A DNA stretch of 64,000 nt from Burkholderia ubonensis (lineage in GTDB: Bacteria; Pseudomonadota; Gammaproteobacteria; Burkholderiales; Burkholderiaceae). Made by a program: the position numbers and the translations under genes. Of this stretch, positions 27,482 through 35,682 are shown one piece after another. The notes under the pieces were generated by a model that worked only from the letters and a program-made list of their open reading frames with translations, did not search any database and was not told the origin of the DNA. The stretch is from contig NZ_CP013422.1 in the NCBI RefSeq assembly GCF_001718695.1, positions 1,798,001 to 1,862,000 on the forward strand, read 5' to 3'. The stretch's first letter is position 1. Each line of letters opens with the position of its first letter.

Positions 27482-27569
27482 CGAAACCTTCTCCTCGTGT
27501 AGCGGGGACTCACGCGTGTCATAGCGTGCCTACATAGTTGCCAGAAAAAACCCCGGCCTGCCGACGAAT

Positions 27570-27597
27570 TACGACAAACGCTTGCGCAAATACGACA
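27570..27597. promoter_or_regulatory. Candidate AraC-type operator upstream of choV
   Basis: TACGACA occurs at 27570-27576 and again at 27591-27597. The period is exactly 21 bp, two helical turns, as expected for a pair of AraC-family half-sites on one face of the helix. A TTGCGCAA palindrome (27582-27589) lies between them. GbdR is the obvious candidate binder. That link is inference. Confidence 0.4.
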
Positions 27598-27845
27598 CAC
27601 CCCACAGCCGCGCCCCGCGGGCCGCGGCGCGCGGCGACCCCCGATTGCGGCGACGCACTACGCGCAGCGTCAGCAACGACGGGCATCGCGTCCCGGACTT
27701 GTGCGCAGCAGCGCGACGCGTAACCCGCGCAGTCGGGCGAAAAAACACAAGTGGCGCGCGTCGCTTTACGACAATTTTGCGTCCGATCGGCCGCGTCGCG
27801 GCGCCGTGCGCAAATTAAAAGAATGGTCGTACGAAAAGACTGCAT

Positions 27846-27871
27846 CGCGAACGTGTACCGCCACGTTCGCG
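27846..27871. repeat. Perfect 10-bp inverted repeat upstream of DUF2339 operon
   Basis: CGCGAACGTG (27846-27855), six-base spacer, CACGTTCGCG (27862-27871). It could be an operator or an RNA hairpin. It is 210 bp before the DUF2339 start and has no T-run on either side. Confidence 0.5.
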
Positions 27872-28080
27872 GGCCGTCGGCAACCCTGAAATTCCCGCAT
27901 GGCCACTGTGATACATTGCCGGCAACCACGCCATTCGGGACATCACCGCGCGCCTTGCGCGGCGCACGCTCGAGCGGTGCGCGCATGCCGGTTCGCCTGC
28001 CGGCCAGAATGGAAAAACCGCCTCGATCGGGCAGCGCGACGATCGAAGGACGATAACGAAATGAGAGAGGGAGTTAGGCG

Positions 28081-31000
28081 ATGACTTGGGCCTTGGCCGC
28101 AATCGGCTTCATCGCGGGCGGTATCGCCGCATTGTTCGGGGATGTCTCGGTCGCCACCGGCGCGCTGCTCGGCGCGGTGACCGGCTTCTGCGTCGGCTAC
28201 GCGCTGCAGGAAGGCAGGCGCACGAGCGGCGACACGACCTCCGACGCATCTGCAATTTCCACACCCGGCAGCGCGCCGCCATCTGTGGTGGTGCCGCTCG
28301 CCGATCGCGTCGCGCGGCTCGAAGCGACCGTCGACGCGCTCACCCACGAGCTCGACGCGCTACGCGGGCAGCTGGCCGGTGCGAACGCCGGCGTCGCGGC
28401 CGGCAGCGCCGCGCACGCGCCGGCGGTCATACCGGTGGGCAAACCGGCTGTCACGCCGTCACCCGCCGCGATGCCGCCGCAACCATCGGTGCAACCGGCG
28501 GCCGTGCGTGTCGCCACGCCGGCGTCGACGATCGCGGTTGCGCCTGCGCCTGCGCCCGCGCCCGCGCCTGCCGCTTCGGCGCGCGCGAGCGCCGAGCCTG
28601 CGGCCGCCGTCGCACCGACGCTTACGCCCGCCGCGACCACGCCGCCCGCACCACCCGCCCCGCCGAAGCCGCGCGAGCCCGGTATCGCGGAGCGCGCGCT
28701 GCGCGCCGCACGCGACTGGCTGCTCGGCGGCAACACGGTCGTGCGGGTCGGCATCATCGTGCTGTTCTTCGGTGTCGCGTTCCTGCTCAAGTACGCCGCC
28801 GACAACGACCTGCTGCCGATCGAATTCCGCCTGGCCGGCACCGCGCTCGCCGCGGCCGCCCTGCTCGCGATCGGCTGGCGCGTGCGCGCGCGGCGTGCGG
28901 CATACGGGCTCGTGCTGCAAGGCGGCGGCATCGGCATCCTGTATCTGACGATCTTCGCCGCCACCAAGCTCTACGCGCTGCTGCCGGTCGGCGCGGCGTT
29001 CCCGCTGATGGTCGCGATATGCGCGCTCGGCGCGTTCCTCGCGGTGATGCAGAACGCGCTGCCGCTCGCGTTCATGGGCACCGCGGGCGGCTTCCTCGCG
29101 CCGGTGCTGCTGTCGACCGGACACGGCAGCCACGTCGCGCTGTTCAGCTACTACGCATTGCTGAACGCGGGCGTGTTCGCGATCGCATGGTTCAAGGCGT
29201 GGCGTCCGCTGAATCTGCTCGGCTTCGTGTTCACGTTCACGATCGGTTCGGCGTGGGGCGTGACCGCGTATCGTCCCGCGTTGCTGGCGAGCACCGAACC
29301 GTTCCTGATCCTGTTCTTCCTGATGTACGTCGGCATCGCGCTGCTGTATGCGGTGAAGCGCGAGCTGGCGCTGCGTCACTACGTCGACGGCACGCTCGTG
29401 TTCGGCACGCCGATCGTCGCGACCGCGCTGCAGGCGGCGCTCGTGAAGGACATCCCGTTCGCGCTCGCGTGGAGCGCGGTCGCGCTGTCGGCGTTCTACC
29501 TCGTGGTCGTCGCGTGGCTCGCGCGGCGCCGCGCGCGTCTCGCGCTGCTGTTCGACGCGATGCTCGCGCTCGCGGTGATCTTCGCGACGCTCGCGGTGCC
29601 GCTCGCGTTCTCCGGCCCGACGACGAGCGCCGCGTGGGCGATCGAAGGCGCGGCGATCGTGTGGGTCGGCGTGCGTGAACGGCGCCTCGCGCCGTTCGCC
29701 TTCGGCCTGTCGATGCAACTCGCGGCCGCCGGCGCGTTCTTCACGAGCCTGCTTGGCGCGCCCGACGCGAACGCGCTGCCGGTGCTCAACAGCCCGTACA
29801 TCGCGATGCTGCTGATCGCGCTCGCCGGGCTCTTCACCGGCTGGTGGCTGCACGGGCGCAACGAAGCGCGCGCGTGGCATGCGTGGATGCCCGACGTGGG
29901 CTCGGCGGCCGCGGTCTGGGGGCTGTTGTGGTGGCTCAGCGGCGGGCTGCACGAGATCCTCGTCTATGCGAGCCGCCACGTCGATCTGCATGCGGACCGC
30001 TTCGTCGTCGATGCGACCGCGCTGTTCGCGGCCGGCACCGCATGGCTCGCGCACCTGGCGCGCCGCAAGCTCGCGTGGCCGATCGCCGAATGGCCCGCGC
30101 TCGCGTTGACGCCGGTGCTCGCGCTGCTCGCCATCCGCGCGTTCGATACGCACGACGCGCCGCTGTCCGGCATGGGCGCGTTCGCGTGGCCGATCGCGGT
30201 GATCGCGTGCTATGCGCTGCTGCTGCGCCAGTCGCGCGCGATCCCCGCCTCGGCGGCATCGGCGACGGCCCGCGCCGCAACCGGCGCGCCGACCGTCGCA
30301 GCCGTGCCCGCGGCGTGGCTCGCGCCGCTGCACACGCTGATGTTCTGGACCTTGTGCGGCTTGTGCTCGCTCGAAGGCTTCTGGCGCTTGCGCGCGTTCG
30401 TGCCCGAAGGCGCGTGGAGCTGGAGCGCATGGGCGTACGGCTTCGGCGCGCTGCTCCTGCTGGTTTCGGGCCCCGGCTCGCGGCTGCGCTGGCCGATCGG
30501 CGCGTACCCGCGCGCCTACCAGCTGTGGGGCGCCGCACCGCTCGCCGCGTTGCTGTGGCTGTGGAGCATCGCGAGCGTGACGAGCGACGGCGACGCGTCG
30601 CCGCTGTTCTGGCTGCCGATCCTCAATCCGCTCGACGTCGCGCAGCTGTTGATCTTCGTCGCGTTCGCGATGTGGCTGCGCCGCCTGAAGGCGCTCGGCG
30701 TGACGTGGCATCCGCTCGCGGCCGATCTCGCGGCGCTCGCGACGGTGTTCCTGTGGTTCAACGCGCTGCTGCTGCGCACGCTGCATCACCATTTCCACCT
30801 CGCTTACGACGTCGACGCCGTGCTGTCGTCGTTCGGCATGCAGCAGGTGTTCATGGTCGGCTGGAGCGTGTTCGCGTTCGCAGGCATGTGGCTGATGCGG
30901 CGCGACGCCATCGCGCGCATCTGCGCGCTCGCGTCGCTGCCGCTGATCGTCGTGATGTGGCTCTGGACCTTCTACGCGAACTTCACGCAGGACGGCGGCA

Positions 31001-31512
31001 GCTGGGCGCGCATCCCGCTGCTCAATCCGCTCGATCTCGTGCTGGTGGCCGTCTACGCGCTCGCCGCGTCGTGGTTCGTGCGCGTGCGCCGGCTCGGCTG
31101 GTCGTTCGGCGCGTATCGCGTCGAGCTGCTCGCGGCGGCCGGCGCGACGGCGTTCCTGTGGCTGAACGCGATCCTGCTGCGCACGCTGCATCACTGGACG
31201 GGCGTGCCTTATGCGTTCGACGCGATGGCGGAATCGACGCTCGTGCAGGCATCCGTATCCGTGTACTGGACGCTCTGCGCGCTCGCGACGATGATCTGGG
31301 CAACGCGCCGCGCGCTGCGTCCGCTGTGGTTCGTCGGCGCCGCGCTGCTCGCGCTCACGGTGATCAAGCTGTTCGTGTTCGACCTGTCGCACGTCACCGG
31401 CATCGAACGCATCGTGTCGTTCATCGGCATCGGCGTGCTGCTGCTGTTGATCGGCTATTTCTCGCCGCTGCCGCCGAAGGCAGCGGCTCAACCGGACGAT
31501 CGCCAATCATGA
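28081..31512 (+). CDS. DUF2339 large polytopic membrane protein
   Basis: A 1143-residue inner-membrane protein. It starts with a helix (residues 1-35), then a long Ala/Pro-rich soluble linker to about 210 that includes a short coiled-coil-like stretch (ADRVARLEATVDALTHELDA). More than 20 hydrophobic helices follow, with repeated short motifs such as WFNALLLRTLHHH and WLNAILLRTLHHW that suggest an internal duplication in the C-terminal half. The family is widespread, but its role is unknown to me. A link to the cell envelope is plausible. Its stop overlaps the next ATG (ATGA), so the two products are made together. Confidence 0.8.
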   Translation: MTWALAAIGFIAGGIAALFGDVSVATGALLGAVTGFCVGYALQEGRRTSGDTTSDASAISTPGSAPPSVVVPLADRVARLEATVDALTHELDALRGQLAGANAGVAAGSAAHAPAVIPVGKPAVTPSPAAMPPQPSVQPAAVRVATPASTIAVAPAPAPAPAPAASARASAEPAAAVAPTLTPAATTPPAPPAPPKPREPGIAERALRAARDWLLGGNTVVRVGIIVLFFGVAFLLKYAADNDLLPIEFRLAGTALAAAALLAIGWRVRARRAAYGLVLQGGGIGILYLTIFAATKLYALLPVGAAFPLMVAICALGAFLAVMQNALPLAFMGTAGGFLAPVLLSTGHGSHVALFSYYALLNAGVFAIAWFKAWRPLNLLGFVFTFTIGSAWGVTAYRPALLASTEPFLILFFLMYVGIALLYAVKRELALRHYVDGTLVFGTPIVATALQAALVKDIPFALAWSAVALSAFYLVVVAWLARRRARLALLFDAMLALAVIFATLAVPLAFSGPTTSAAWAIEGAAIVWVGVRERRLAPFAFGLSMQLAAAGAFFTSLLGAPDANALPVLNSPYIAMLLIALAGLFTGWWLHGRNEARAWHAWMPDVGSAAAVWGLLWWLSGGLHEILVYASRHVDLHADRFVVDATALFAAGTAWLAHLARRKLAWPIAEWPALALTPVLALLAIRAFDTHDAPLSGMGAFAWPIAVIACYALLLRQSRAIPASAASATARAATGAPTVAAVPAAWLAPLHTLMFWTLCGLCSLEGFWRLRAFVPEGAWSWSAWAYGFGALLLLVSGPGSRLRWPIGAYPRAYQLWGAAPLAALLWLWSIASVTSDGDASPLFWLPILNPLDVAQLLIFVAFAMWLRRLKALGVTWHPLAADLAALATVFLWFNALLLRTLHHHFHLAYDVDAVLSSFGMQQVFMVGWSVFAFAGMWLMRRDAIARICALASLPLIVVMWLWTFYANFTQDGGSWARIPLLNPLDLVLVAVYALAASWFVRVRRLGWSFGAYRVELLAAAGATAFLWLNAILLRTLHHWTGVPYAFDAMAESTLVQASVSVYWTLCALATMIWATRRALRPLWFVGAALLALTVIKLFVFDLSHVTGIERIVSFIGIGVLLLLIGYFSPLPPKAAAQPDDRQS

Positions 31513-32867
31513 AGCGACTCGCAGCCCTGCTCGGCCTGAGCCTGCTGACTTCGTTCGCGGCCGCCGGCGGCCCGCCCGGCGCCGAACGCGTCGCACGGCG
31601 CTTCGCGCTCGATCTCGACGGCAGCGCCGCGTATTACCAGCTCACCGTGCCGCAACCCGTCTATGCGGGCAGCCGGCGCGACGACCTCGGCGACGTGCGG
31701 ATCTTCAACGGCGCGGGCGAGCCGGTGCCGTATTCGCTCGATGCGCCCGCGACGACCGCGGCCGCGTTGCCGCCGACGCGCACGCCGGCACACTGGTTCG
31801 CGCTGCCGCGCACGCGCGGGAACGACGACCGCGCACCGCTCGGCGTAGCGGTCGCGCCGGACGGCTCGCTACGCGCGACGCTCGCCGCGCCGGCACGCGC
31901 GACGCATGCGGTGGATCTCGTCGACCTGTCTCATGTGGACGGCGACGTCGACGCGCTGCTCGTGCACCTCGGCGACGACAGCTACCAGGGACGCGTCGCG
32001 GTCGAGGCCAGCGACGATCTGCACGACTGGCGCTCGCTCGGCAGCGTGCAGTTGCTGAAGGTGGCACGCGGCGGCGACACGCTGGTGCAGGAACGTATCG
32101 CACTCGACGGCATGGGTTCGCGCTACCTGCGGCTCGAATGGCTCGACGACGTGCCGTCGATCGCTTCGATCGACGTCGAGACGCGTCCGCGCGATGCGCG
32201 CGCGGTGGAAGCCGCCGCGGTGCCGCGTCAATGGCGCGACGCCGTACGCGTGCGAGCCGGCGACACGCCGGGCGAATACCGGTTCGACACCGACGGCCCG
32301 TATCCGGTCGACCGCTTGCGCATCGACCTGCCGCAGCCGAATACGGTTGCGCGCGCAACGGTGCAGAGCCGCAGCGATGCGCAGTCGCCGTGGCGCGACG
32401 TCGCCGATGCGGTGCTGTTCCGGCTGCAACGCAACGGCGGCGAGCAACGCAACCCGCCGCTCGCGTTCGCGCCGAATCCCGACCGGGCTTGGCGCATCGT
32501 CGTCGACATGCGCAACGGCGGGCTCGGCGGCGGTCAGCCGGCCGTGGCGATCGGCTGGCATCCGGCCGCACTGACGTTCGTCGCGCGCGGCACGCCGCCC
32601 TTCACGCTCGGAGTCGGCAATGCGGCGCTGTCGTCGTCGGCCGTGAGCCGCGATGCGCTGCTGATCGGCATGGCGCCCGAAGTGCGTCCCGCGCGCGTGG
32701 GCGCGGCTTTGGCGACGTCGGAGGCCGCGCCGGAGCCGAGCGCCGACGCGGACGCGACCCGCCGCTACGTGCTGTGGGGCGCGCTGGTCGCCGCGGTCGC
32801 GGTGCTCGGCACGATCGCGTGGCGTCTCGCGCGCGGCAGCGGCGAGGTACGCAAGCGCGACGAATGA
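31509..32867 (+). CDS. DUF3999 exported membrane-anchored protein
   Basis: A 452-residue protein with a signal peptide (cleavage near AAAGG), a long beta-rich periplasmic region and a single C-terminal transmembrane helix (YVLWGALVAAVAVLGTIAW) followed by a short basic tail. This architecture and its position directly after a DUF2339 gene match DUF3999 proteins. It may be the periplasmic partner of the large membrane protein. The ATG overlaps the previous stop by four bases. No function is established. Confidence 0.78.
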   Translation: MKRLAALLGLSLLTSFAAAGGPPGAERVARRFALDLDGSAAYYQLTVPQPVYAGSRRDDLGDVRIFNGAGEPVPYSLDAPATTAAALPPTRTPAHWFALPRTRGNDDRAPLGVAVAPDGSLRATLAAPARATHAVDLVDLSHVDGDVDALLVHLGDDSYQGRVAVEASDDLHDWRSLGSVQLLKVARGGDTLVQERIALDGMGSRYLRLEWLDDVPSIASIDVETRPRDARAVEAAAVPRQWRDAVRVRAGDTPGEYRFDTDGPYPVDRLRIDLPQPNTVARATVQSRSDAQSPWRDVADAVLFRLQRNGGEQRNPPLAFAPNPDRAWRIVVDMRNGGLGGGQPAVAIGWHPAALTFVARGTPPFTLGVGNAALSSSAVSRDALLIGMAPEVRPARVGAALATSEAAPEPSADADATRRYVLWGALVAAVAVLGTIAWRLARGSGEVRKRDE

Positions 32868-32982
32868 CGTGGCATCGCGCGGCAGGATGACGGCGCCGGA
32901 CCCATGCGCGGGACGGCGCCCCGTTGACACGGCCGGCCGCGCATTCCATGCTCGCTGCTCGTTCATCGCCCTGCGAGCGCCC

Positions 32983-33288
32983 ATGGTCACCTGCTTTCTT
33001 CGTTACGTCGTCGATCCGTACAAACTCGAGCAGTTCGAAACCTACGGCAAGATGTGGATTCCGCTCGTCGAGCAATTCGGCGGCACGCATCACGGCTACT
33101 TCCTGGCGTCCGAAGGCGCGAGCGACATCGCGCTGGCGATGTTCTCGTTCCCGAGCCTTGCCGAATACGAGCGCTACCGCGAACGCTCGAAGGCCGACCC
33201 GGCATGCCAGGCCGCGTTCCGTTACGCGGAGGAAACGCGCTGCATCGTCAGCTACGAGCGCAGCTTCTTCCGGCCGGTGTTCGAGTAA
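32983..33288 (+). CDS. NIPSNAP-family protein
   Basis: A 101-residue dimeric alpha/beta-barrel (ferredoxin-like) protein. The pattern MVTCFLRYVVDPYKLEQFET, then HHGYFLAS and SFPSLAEYERYRERS, is that of NIPSNAP and related small proteins. The role is unknown. In bacteria they often accompany enzymes of small-molecule metabolism. No clear Shine-Dalgarno sequence is seen, and the start is chosen from the family pattern. Confidence 0.75.
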   Translation: MVTCFLRYVVDPYKLEQFETYGKMWIPLVEQFGGTHHGYFLASEGASDIALAMFSFPSLAEYERYRERSKADPACQAAFRYAEETRCIVSYERSFFRPVFE

Positions 33289-33312
33289 GCCGCGCCTTTG
33301 CGGCGCCGGACG

Positions 33313-33347
33313 AAAAAAAGCCCCGCCTGCATCCGTGCCGGCGGGGC
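33313..33347 (-). terminator. Strong rho-independent terminator on the minus strand
   Basis: On the + strand a run of seven A (33313-33319) precedes GCCCCGCC (33320-33327), a 12-base loop and GGCGGGGC (33340-33347). Read leftwards this is a perfect 8-bp GC stem followed by seven U. The + strand has no T-run, so it does not serve the NIPSNAP gene. No minus-strand protein gene ends here. Confidence 0.8.
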
Positions 33348-33470
33348 CAACCCATGTCAGTAGAGACATCATGGAGGAGACGGAGCCATCATATCGACGG
33401 CTCGCCGCGCGCCCAACCAAGCATTTCTGCTATCGATCTGCGCCGCCGCGTTCACGATTCACCGGCCCGC
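33313..33470 (-). ncRNA. Candidate small RNA ending at the minus-strand terminator
   Basis: The 307-bp gap between the NIPSNAP and FMN-reductase genes carries a strong leftward terminator but no leftward gene. A TATCGATA-like -10 candidate lies around 33476-33484 with CTGAAA upstream of it on the minus strand, giving an RNA of roughly 150 nt. The 5' end is a guess. A short peptide frame (MMSLLTWVGPAGTDAGG) runs through the hairpin and might be a coincidence. Confidence 0.35.
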
Positions 33471-33595
33471 GCAGCATATCGATAGAACGAAAAGTCGTTT
33501 TCAGACTGGCGGCGGGGTCGTTACCATGCAGGTTTTAAGCCCGTGTTTAAGGCTGTGCCCAGCAGCCGGGCAACCGATTCCCGAGGAGCGCCCCC

Positions 33596-34246
33596 TTGAC
33601 TGCATTCGATCAACACCGCCGGCCGTTCGTCGTCGGCATCGGCGGCACCACCCGCGCGGCCTCGTCCACCGAACGCGCGCTGGCGTTCGCGCTGCGCGGC
33701 GCGCAGGCGGCCGGCGCCCGCACCCGCCTGTTCGACGGACCATTCCTGCACACGCTGCCGCACTACGCGCCCGAACACAACGCGCTGACCGACGCGCAGC
33801 GCGAGCTGATCGACACGGTGCGCGAAGCCGACGCGATCATCATCGCGACGCCCGGCTATCACGGCGGCGTGTCCGGCCTCGTCAAGAACGCGCTCGACAC
33901 GCTCGAGGAGCTGCGCGCCGACCAGCGGCCCTATCTCGACGGCCGCGCGGTCGGCCTGATCGTCACCGCGTACGGCTGGCAGGCCGCCGGCACCGTGCTG
34001 ACGTCGCTGCGCTCGATCGTCCATGCGCTGCGCGGCTGGCCGACGCCGTTCGGCGCGACCGTGAACACGCTCGAAACGCGCTTCGAGAGCGCCGACAGCT
34101 GCTCGGATCCGAAAGTCGTCGCGCAGCTCGAGACGGTCGGCACGCAAGCCGCCGAATTCGCGCTCGCGTTCGCGTCGCATCGCGCGGCGTCGCATGCGGC
34201 ATCGGTCGACGCGCTCGCGCCGGTGCTGAAGATCGCCAACCAGTAA
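33596..34246 (+). CDS. NADPH-dependent FMN reductase-like flavoprotein
   Basis: A 216-residue flavodoxin-fold protein. The phosphate-binding loop (GIGGTTRAASSTERAL) and the isoalloxazine-contact segment (ATPGYHGGVSGLVKNALD) identify the NADPH:FMN reductase family that supplies reduced flavin or acts as an azo- or quinone reductase. The start appears to be TTG at 33596, with GAGGAG about nine bases upstream. No ATG in frame lies near the N-terminus. The partner enzyme is unknown. Confidence 0.85.
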   Translation: MTAFDQHRRPFVVGIGGTTRAASSTERALAFALRGAQAAGARTRLFDGPFLHTLPHYAPEHNALTDAQRELIDTVREADAIIIATPGYHGGVSGLVKNALDTLEELRADQRPYLDGRAVGLIVTAYGWQAAGTVLTSLRSIVHALRGWPTPFGATVNTLETRFESADSCSDPKVVAQLETVGTQAAEFALAFASHRAASHAASVDALAPVLKIANQ

Positions 34247-34461
34247 CCCGCCCCTTTCCTCTTTCCCCGTTCCGCCGCCCGTGCACGGCGCCTCGCCCGT
34301 GCGCGGGCGGCGCGCATCCGGCGCCGCCGGCCGCCGTACGCCCGGCCGTCCACCGTCGATAAGGTTTCAGCCCGCCGCGTGATTTGCATTGGCCGAAAGA
34401 TTGGTTCACGCCGGTTGCGGGTTTTCGTACGCTGAAAGCCCGAACCCTCTTCGAGCGCGCC

Positions 34462-34677
34462 ATGATCCGCACGATCCGCTACAAGGGCTACGAAGTCGCG
34501 CCCGCCGCCGCGCGGCTGCCGAACGGCCTGTTCGCCGCCAACCTGACGATCGAAAAAGCGAGCGGCGGCCCGTCGCGCGCCGTCACGTTCGACGCGATCG
34601 ATTTCTTTTTCGAGGAAGAACACGCGCTCGCCTACGCGTCCCGCTGGGGCCGCCTGTGGGTGGACACGCATGCTTGA
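34462..34677 (+). CDS. Small conserved hypothetical protein
   Basis: A 71-residue protein with an alternating strand pattern (MIRTIRYKGYEVAPAAARL, then FAANLTIEK, AVTFDAIDFFFEEEHALAYA). A start 26 codons upstream is possible but adds sequence of different character. Similar short proteins are, to my knowledge, common in Burkholderia, but I cannot name a function. It stands alone between the FMN reductase and the ferritin-like gene. Confidence 0.65.
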   Translation: MIRTIRYKGYEVAPAAARLPNGLFAANLTIEKASGGPSRAVTFDAIDFFFEEEHALAYASRWGRLWVDTHA

Positions 34678-34782
34678 CCTGCTTGACCTGAGTCATGCAG
34701 CCGTGCGCATGGCCGCACGAAAATACGCGAAAACGGGAGCCGTGGGAGAATCCTTCGCTCCGTAATCGCAATAACAAAAGCC

Positions 34783-35682
34783 ATGACTGACACGCTGCAG
34801 AAAGAGCAGGCAGCAGATCACGCAATGCGCAACTGGACCTTCGAGAGGCAAGGTCCGGTAGAGATCGGTTCCGATGCGCACAAGCAGATGTTTTGCCGCA
34901 TGCTGCTCGACACACACAACCCGTACAAGCCGGCCGTGATCGACTGGCCGCCGCTCAAGCCCGAAGAGCTCGAGCGGCTCACGTCGCTGCCGATCTGGGA
35001 CATCGCGGTGCAAACGGAAGGCCGCGCGTCGATTCGCGTCGCAACGTTCGCGTCGACCGTCCGCGACCCGCTGCTGAAGCAGGCGCTCGACATGGACGGC
35101 GGCGAGGAAGCGCGTCACAAGGTCGTGCTGTCGAAGCTGGTCGAGGCCTACGGCATCAAGCTGGCGCCCGAGCCGGCCTACCCGGCCCCGAAGGACGCCG
35201 AATGGGCGTGGATGGTGACGGGCTTCAGCGAATGCATCGACAGCTTCTTCGCGTTCGGCCTGTTTCGCTCCGCGCAGCGTTCCGGCTATTTCCCGGAAGA
35301 GCTCGTCGAGACCTTCGAGCCGGTGATCCAGGAAGAAGGCCGGCACATCCTGTTCTTCGTCAACTGGTACGCCTGGTACTGGCGCAACATGGCGTGGTGG
35401 CGCCGGCCGGCGTTCTTCGCGAAAGTCGCTGCCGTGTGGGCGTTCCTGATCTGGGAACGGATCGGTATCGCGCGCGGGATCGACGCCGAAGGCGTCGCGC
35501 ACGACGCAAACTTCCCGGCGACCGGCACCGCGGCCGTCGGCGACGCGCTCAATCCGCGCGAGCTGATCGAACTGTGCCTCGCCGAGAACGACCGGCGGAT
35601 GGCCGGCTACGACGAGCGGCTGCTGCGGCCGATGTTCGTGCCGCGGATGGCGCGGCTTGCGCTGCGCTTTCTGCGGAAATAG
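34783..35682 (+). CDS. Ferritin-like di-iron domain protein
   Basis: A 299-residue mostly helical protein. Two carboxylate-histidine motifs, DGGEEARHKVV and QEEGRHILFF, are the paired ExxH signatures of ferritin-like four-helix bundles that hold two metal ions, so an oxidase or desaturase-type activity is possible. An aromatic stretch after the second motif (NWYAWYWRNMAWWRRPAFF, then AVWAFLIW) suggests contact with the membrane. No electron-transfer partner is encoded next to it. The substrate is unknown. Confidence 0.65.
   Translation: MTDTLQKEQAADHAMRNWTFERQGPVEIGSDAHKQMFCRMLLDTHNPYKPAVIDWPPLKPEELERLTSLPIWDIAVQTEGRASIRVATFASTVRDPLLKQALDMDGGEEARHKVVLSKLVEAYGIKLAPEPAYPAPKDAEWAWMVTGFSECIDSFFAFGLFRSAQRSGYFPEELVETFEPVIQEEGRHILFFVNWYAWYWRNMAWWRRPAFFAKVAAVWAFLIWERIGIARGIDAEGVAHDANFPATGTAAVGDALNPRELIELCLAENDRRMAGYDERLLRPMFVPRMARLALRFLRK

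Larger units (their letters stand above)
27482..28080. other. Divergent regulatory region between choV and the DUF2339 gene
   Basis: No gene is supported. The choV side holds a pair of TACGACA direct repeats 21 bp apart. The DUF2339 side holds a perfect 10-bp inverted repeat. A further TACGACAA is at 27777-27784. Promoters for both divergent genes must lie here, but no box is good enough to call. Confidence 0.45.

Noticed and set aside
28459..31506. A 1015-codon minus-strand open frame over the DUF2339 gene
   Set aside because: It is Arg-, Gln- and His-rich, typical of antisense GC-rich DNA. The + strand frame has coherent membrane helices.
32602..33420. A 272-codon minus-strand frame running through the NIPSNAP gene
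   Set aside because: Most of it is Arg/Ala-rich antisense, and a strong minus-strand terminator lies inside it, so it could not be transcribed in full. Only the small RNA idea was kept.
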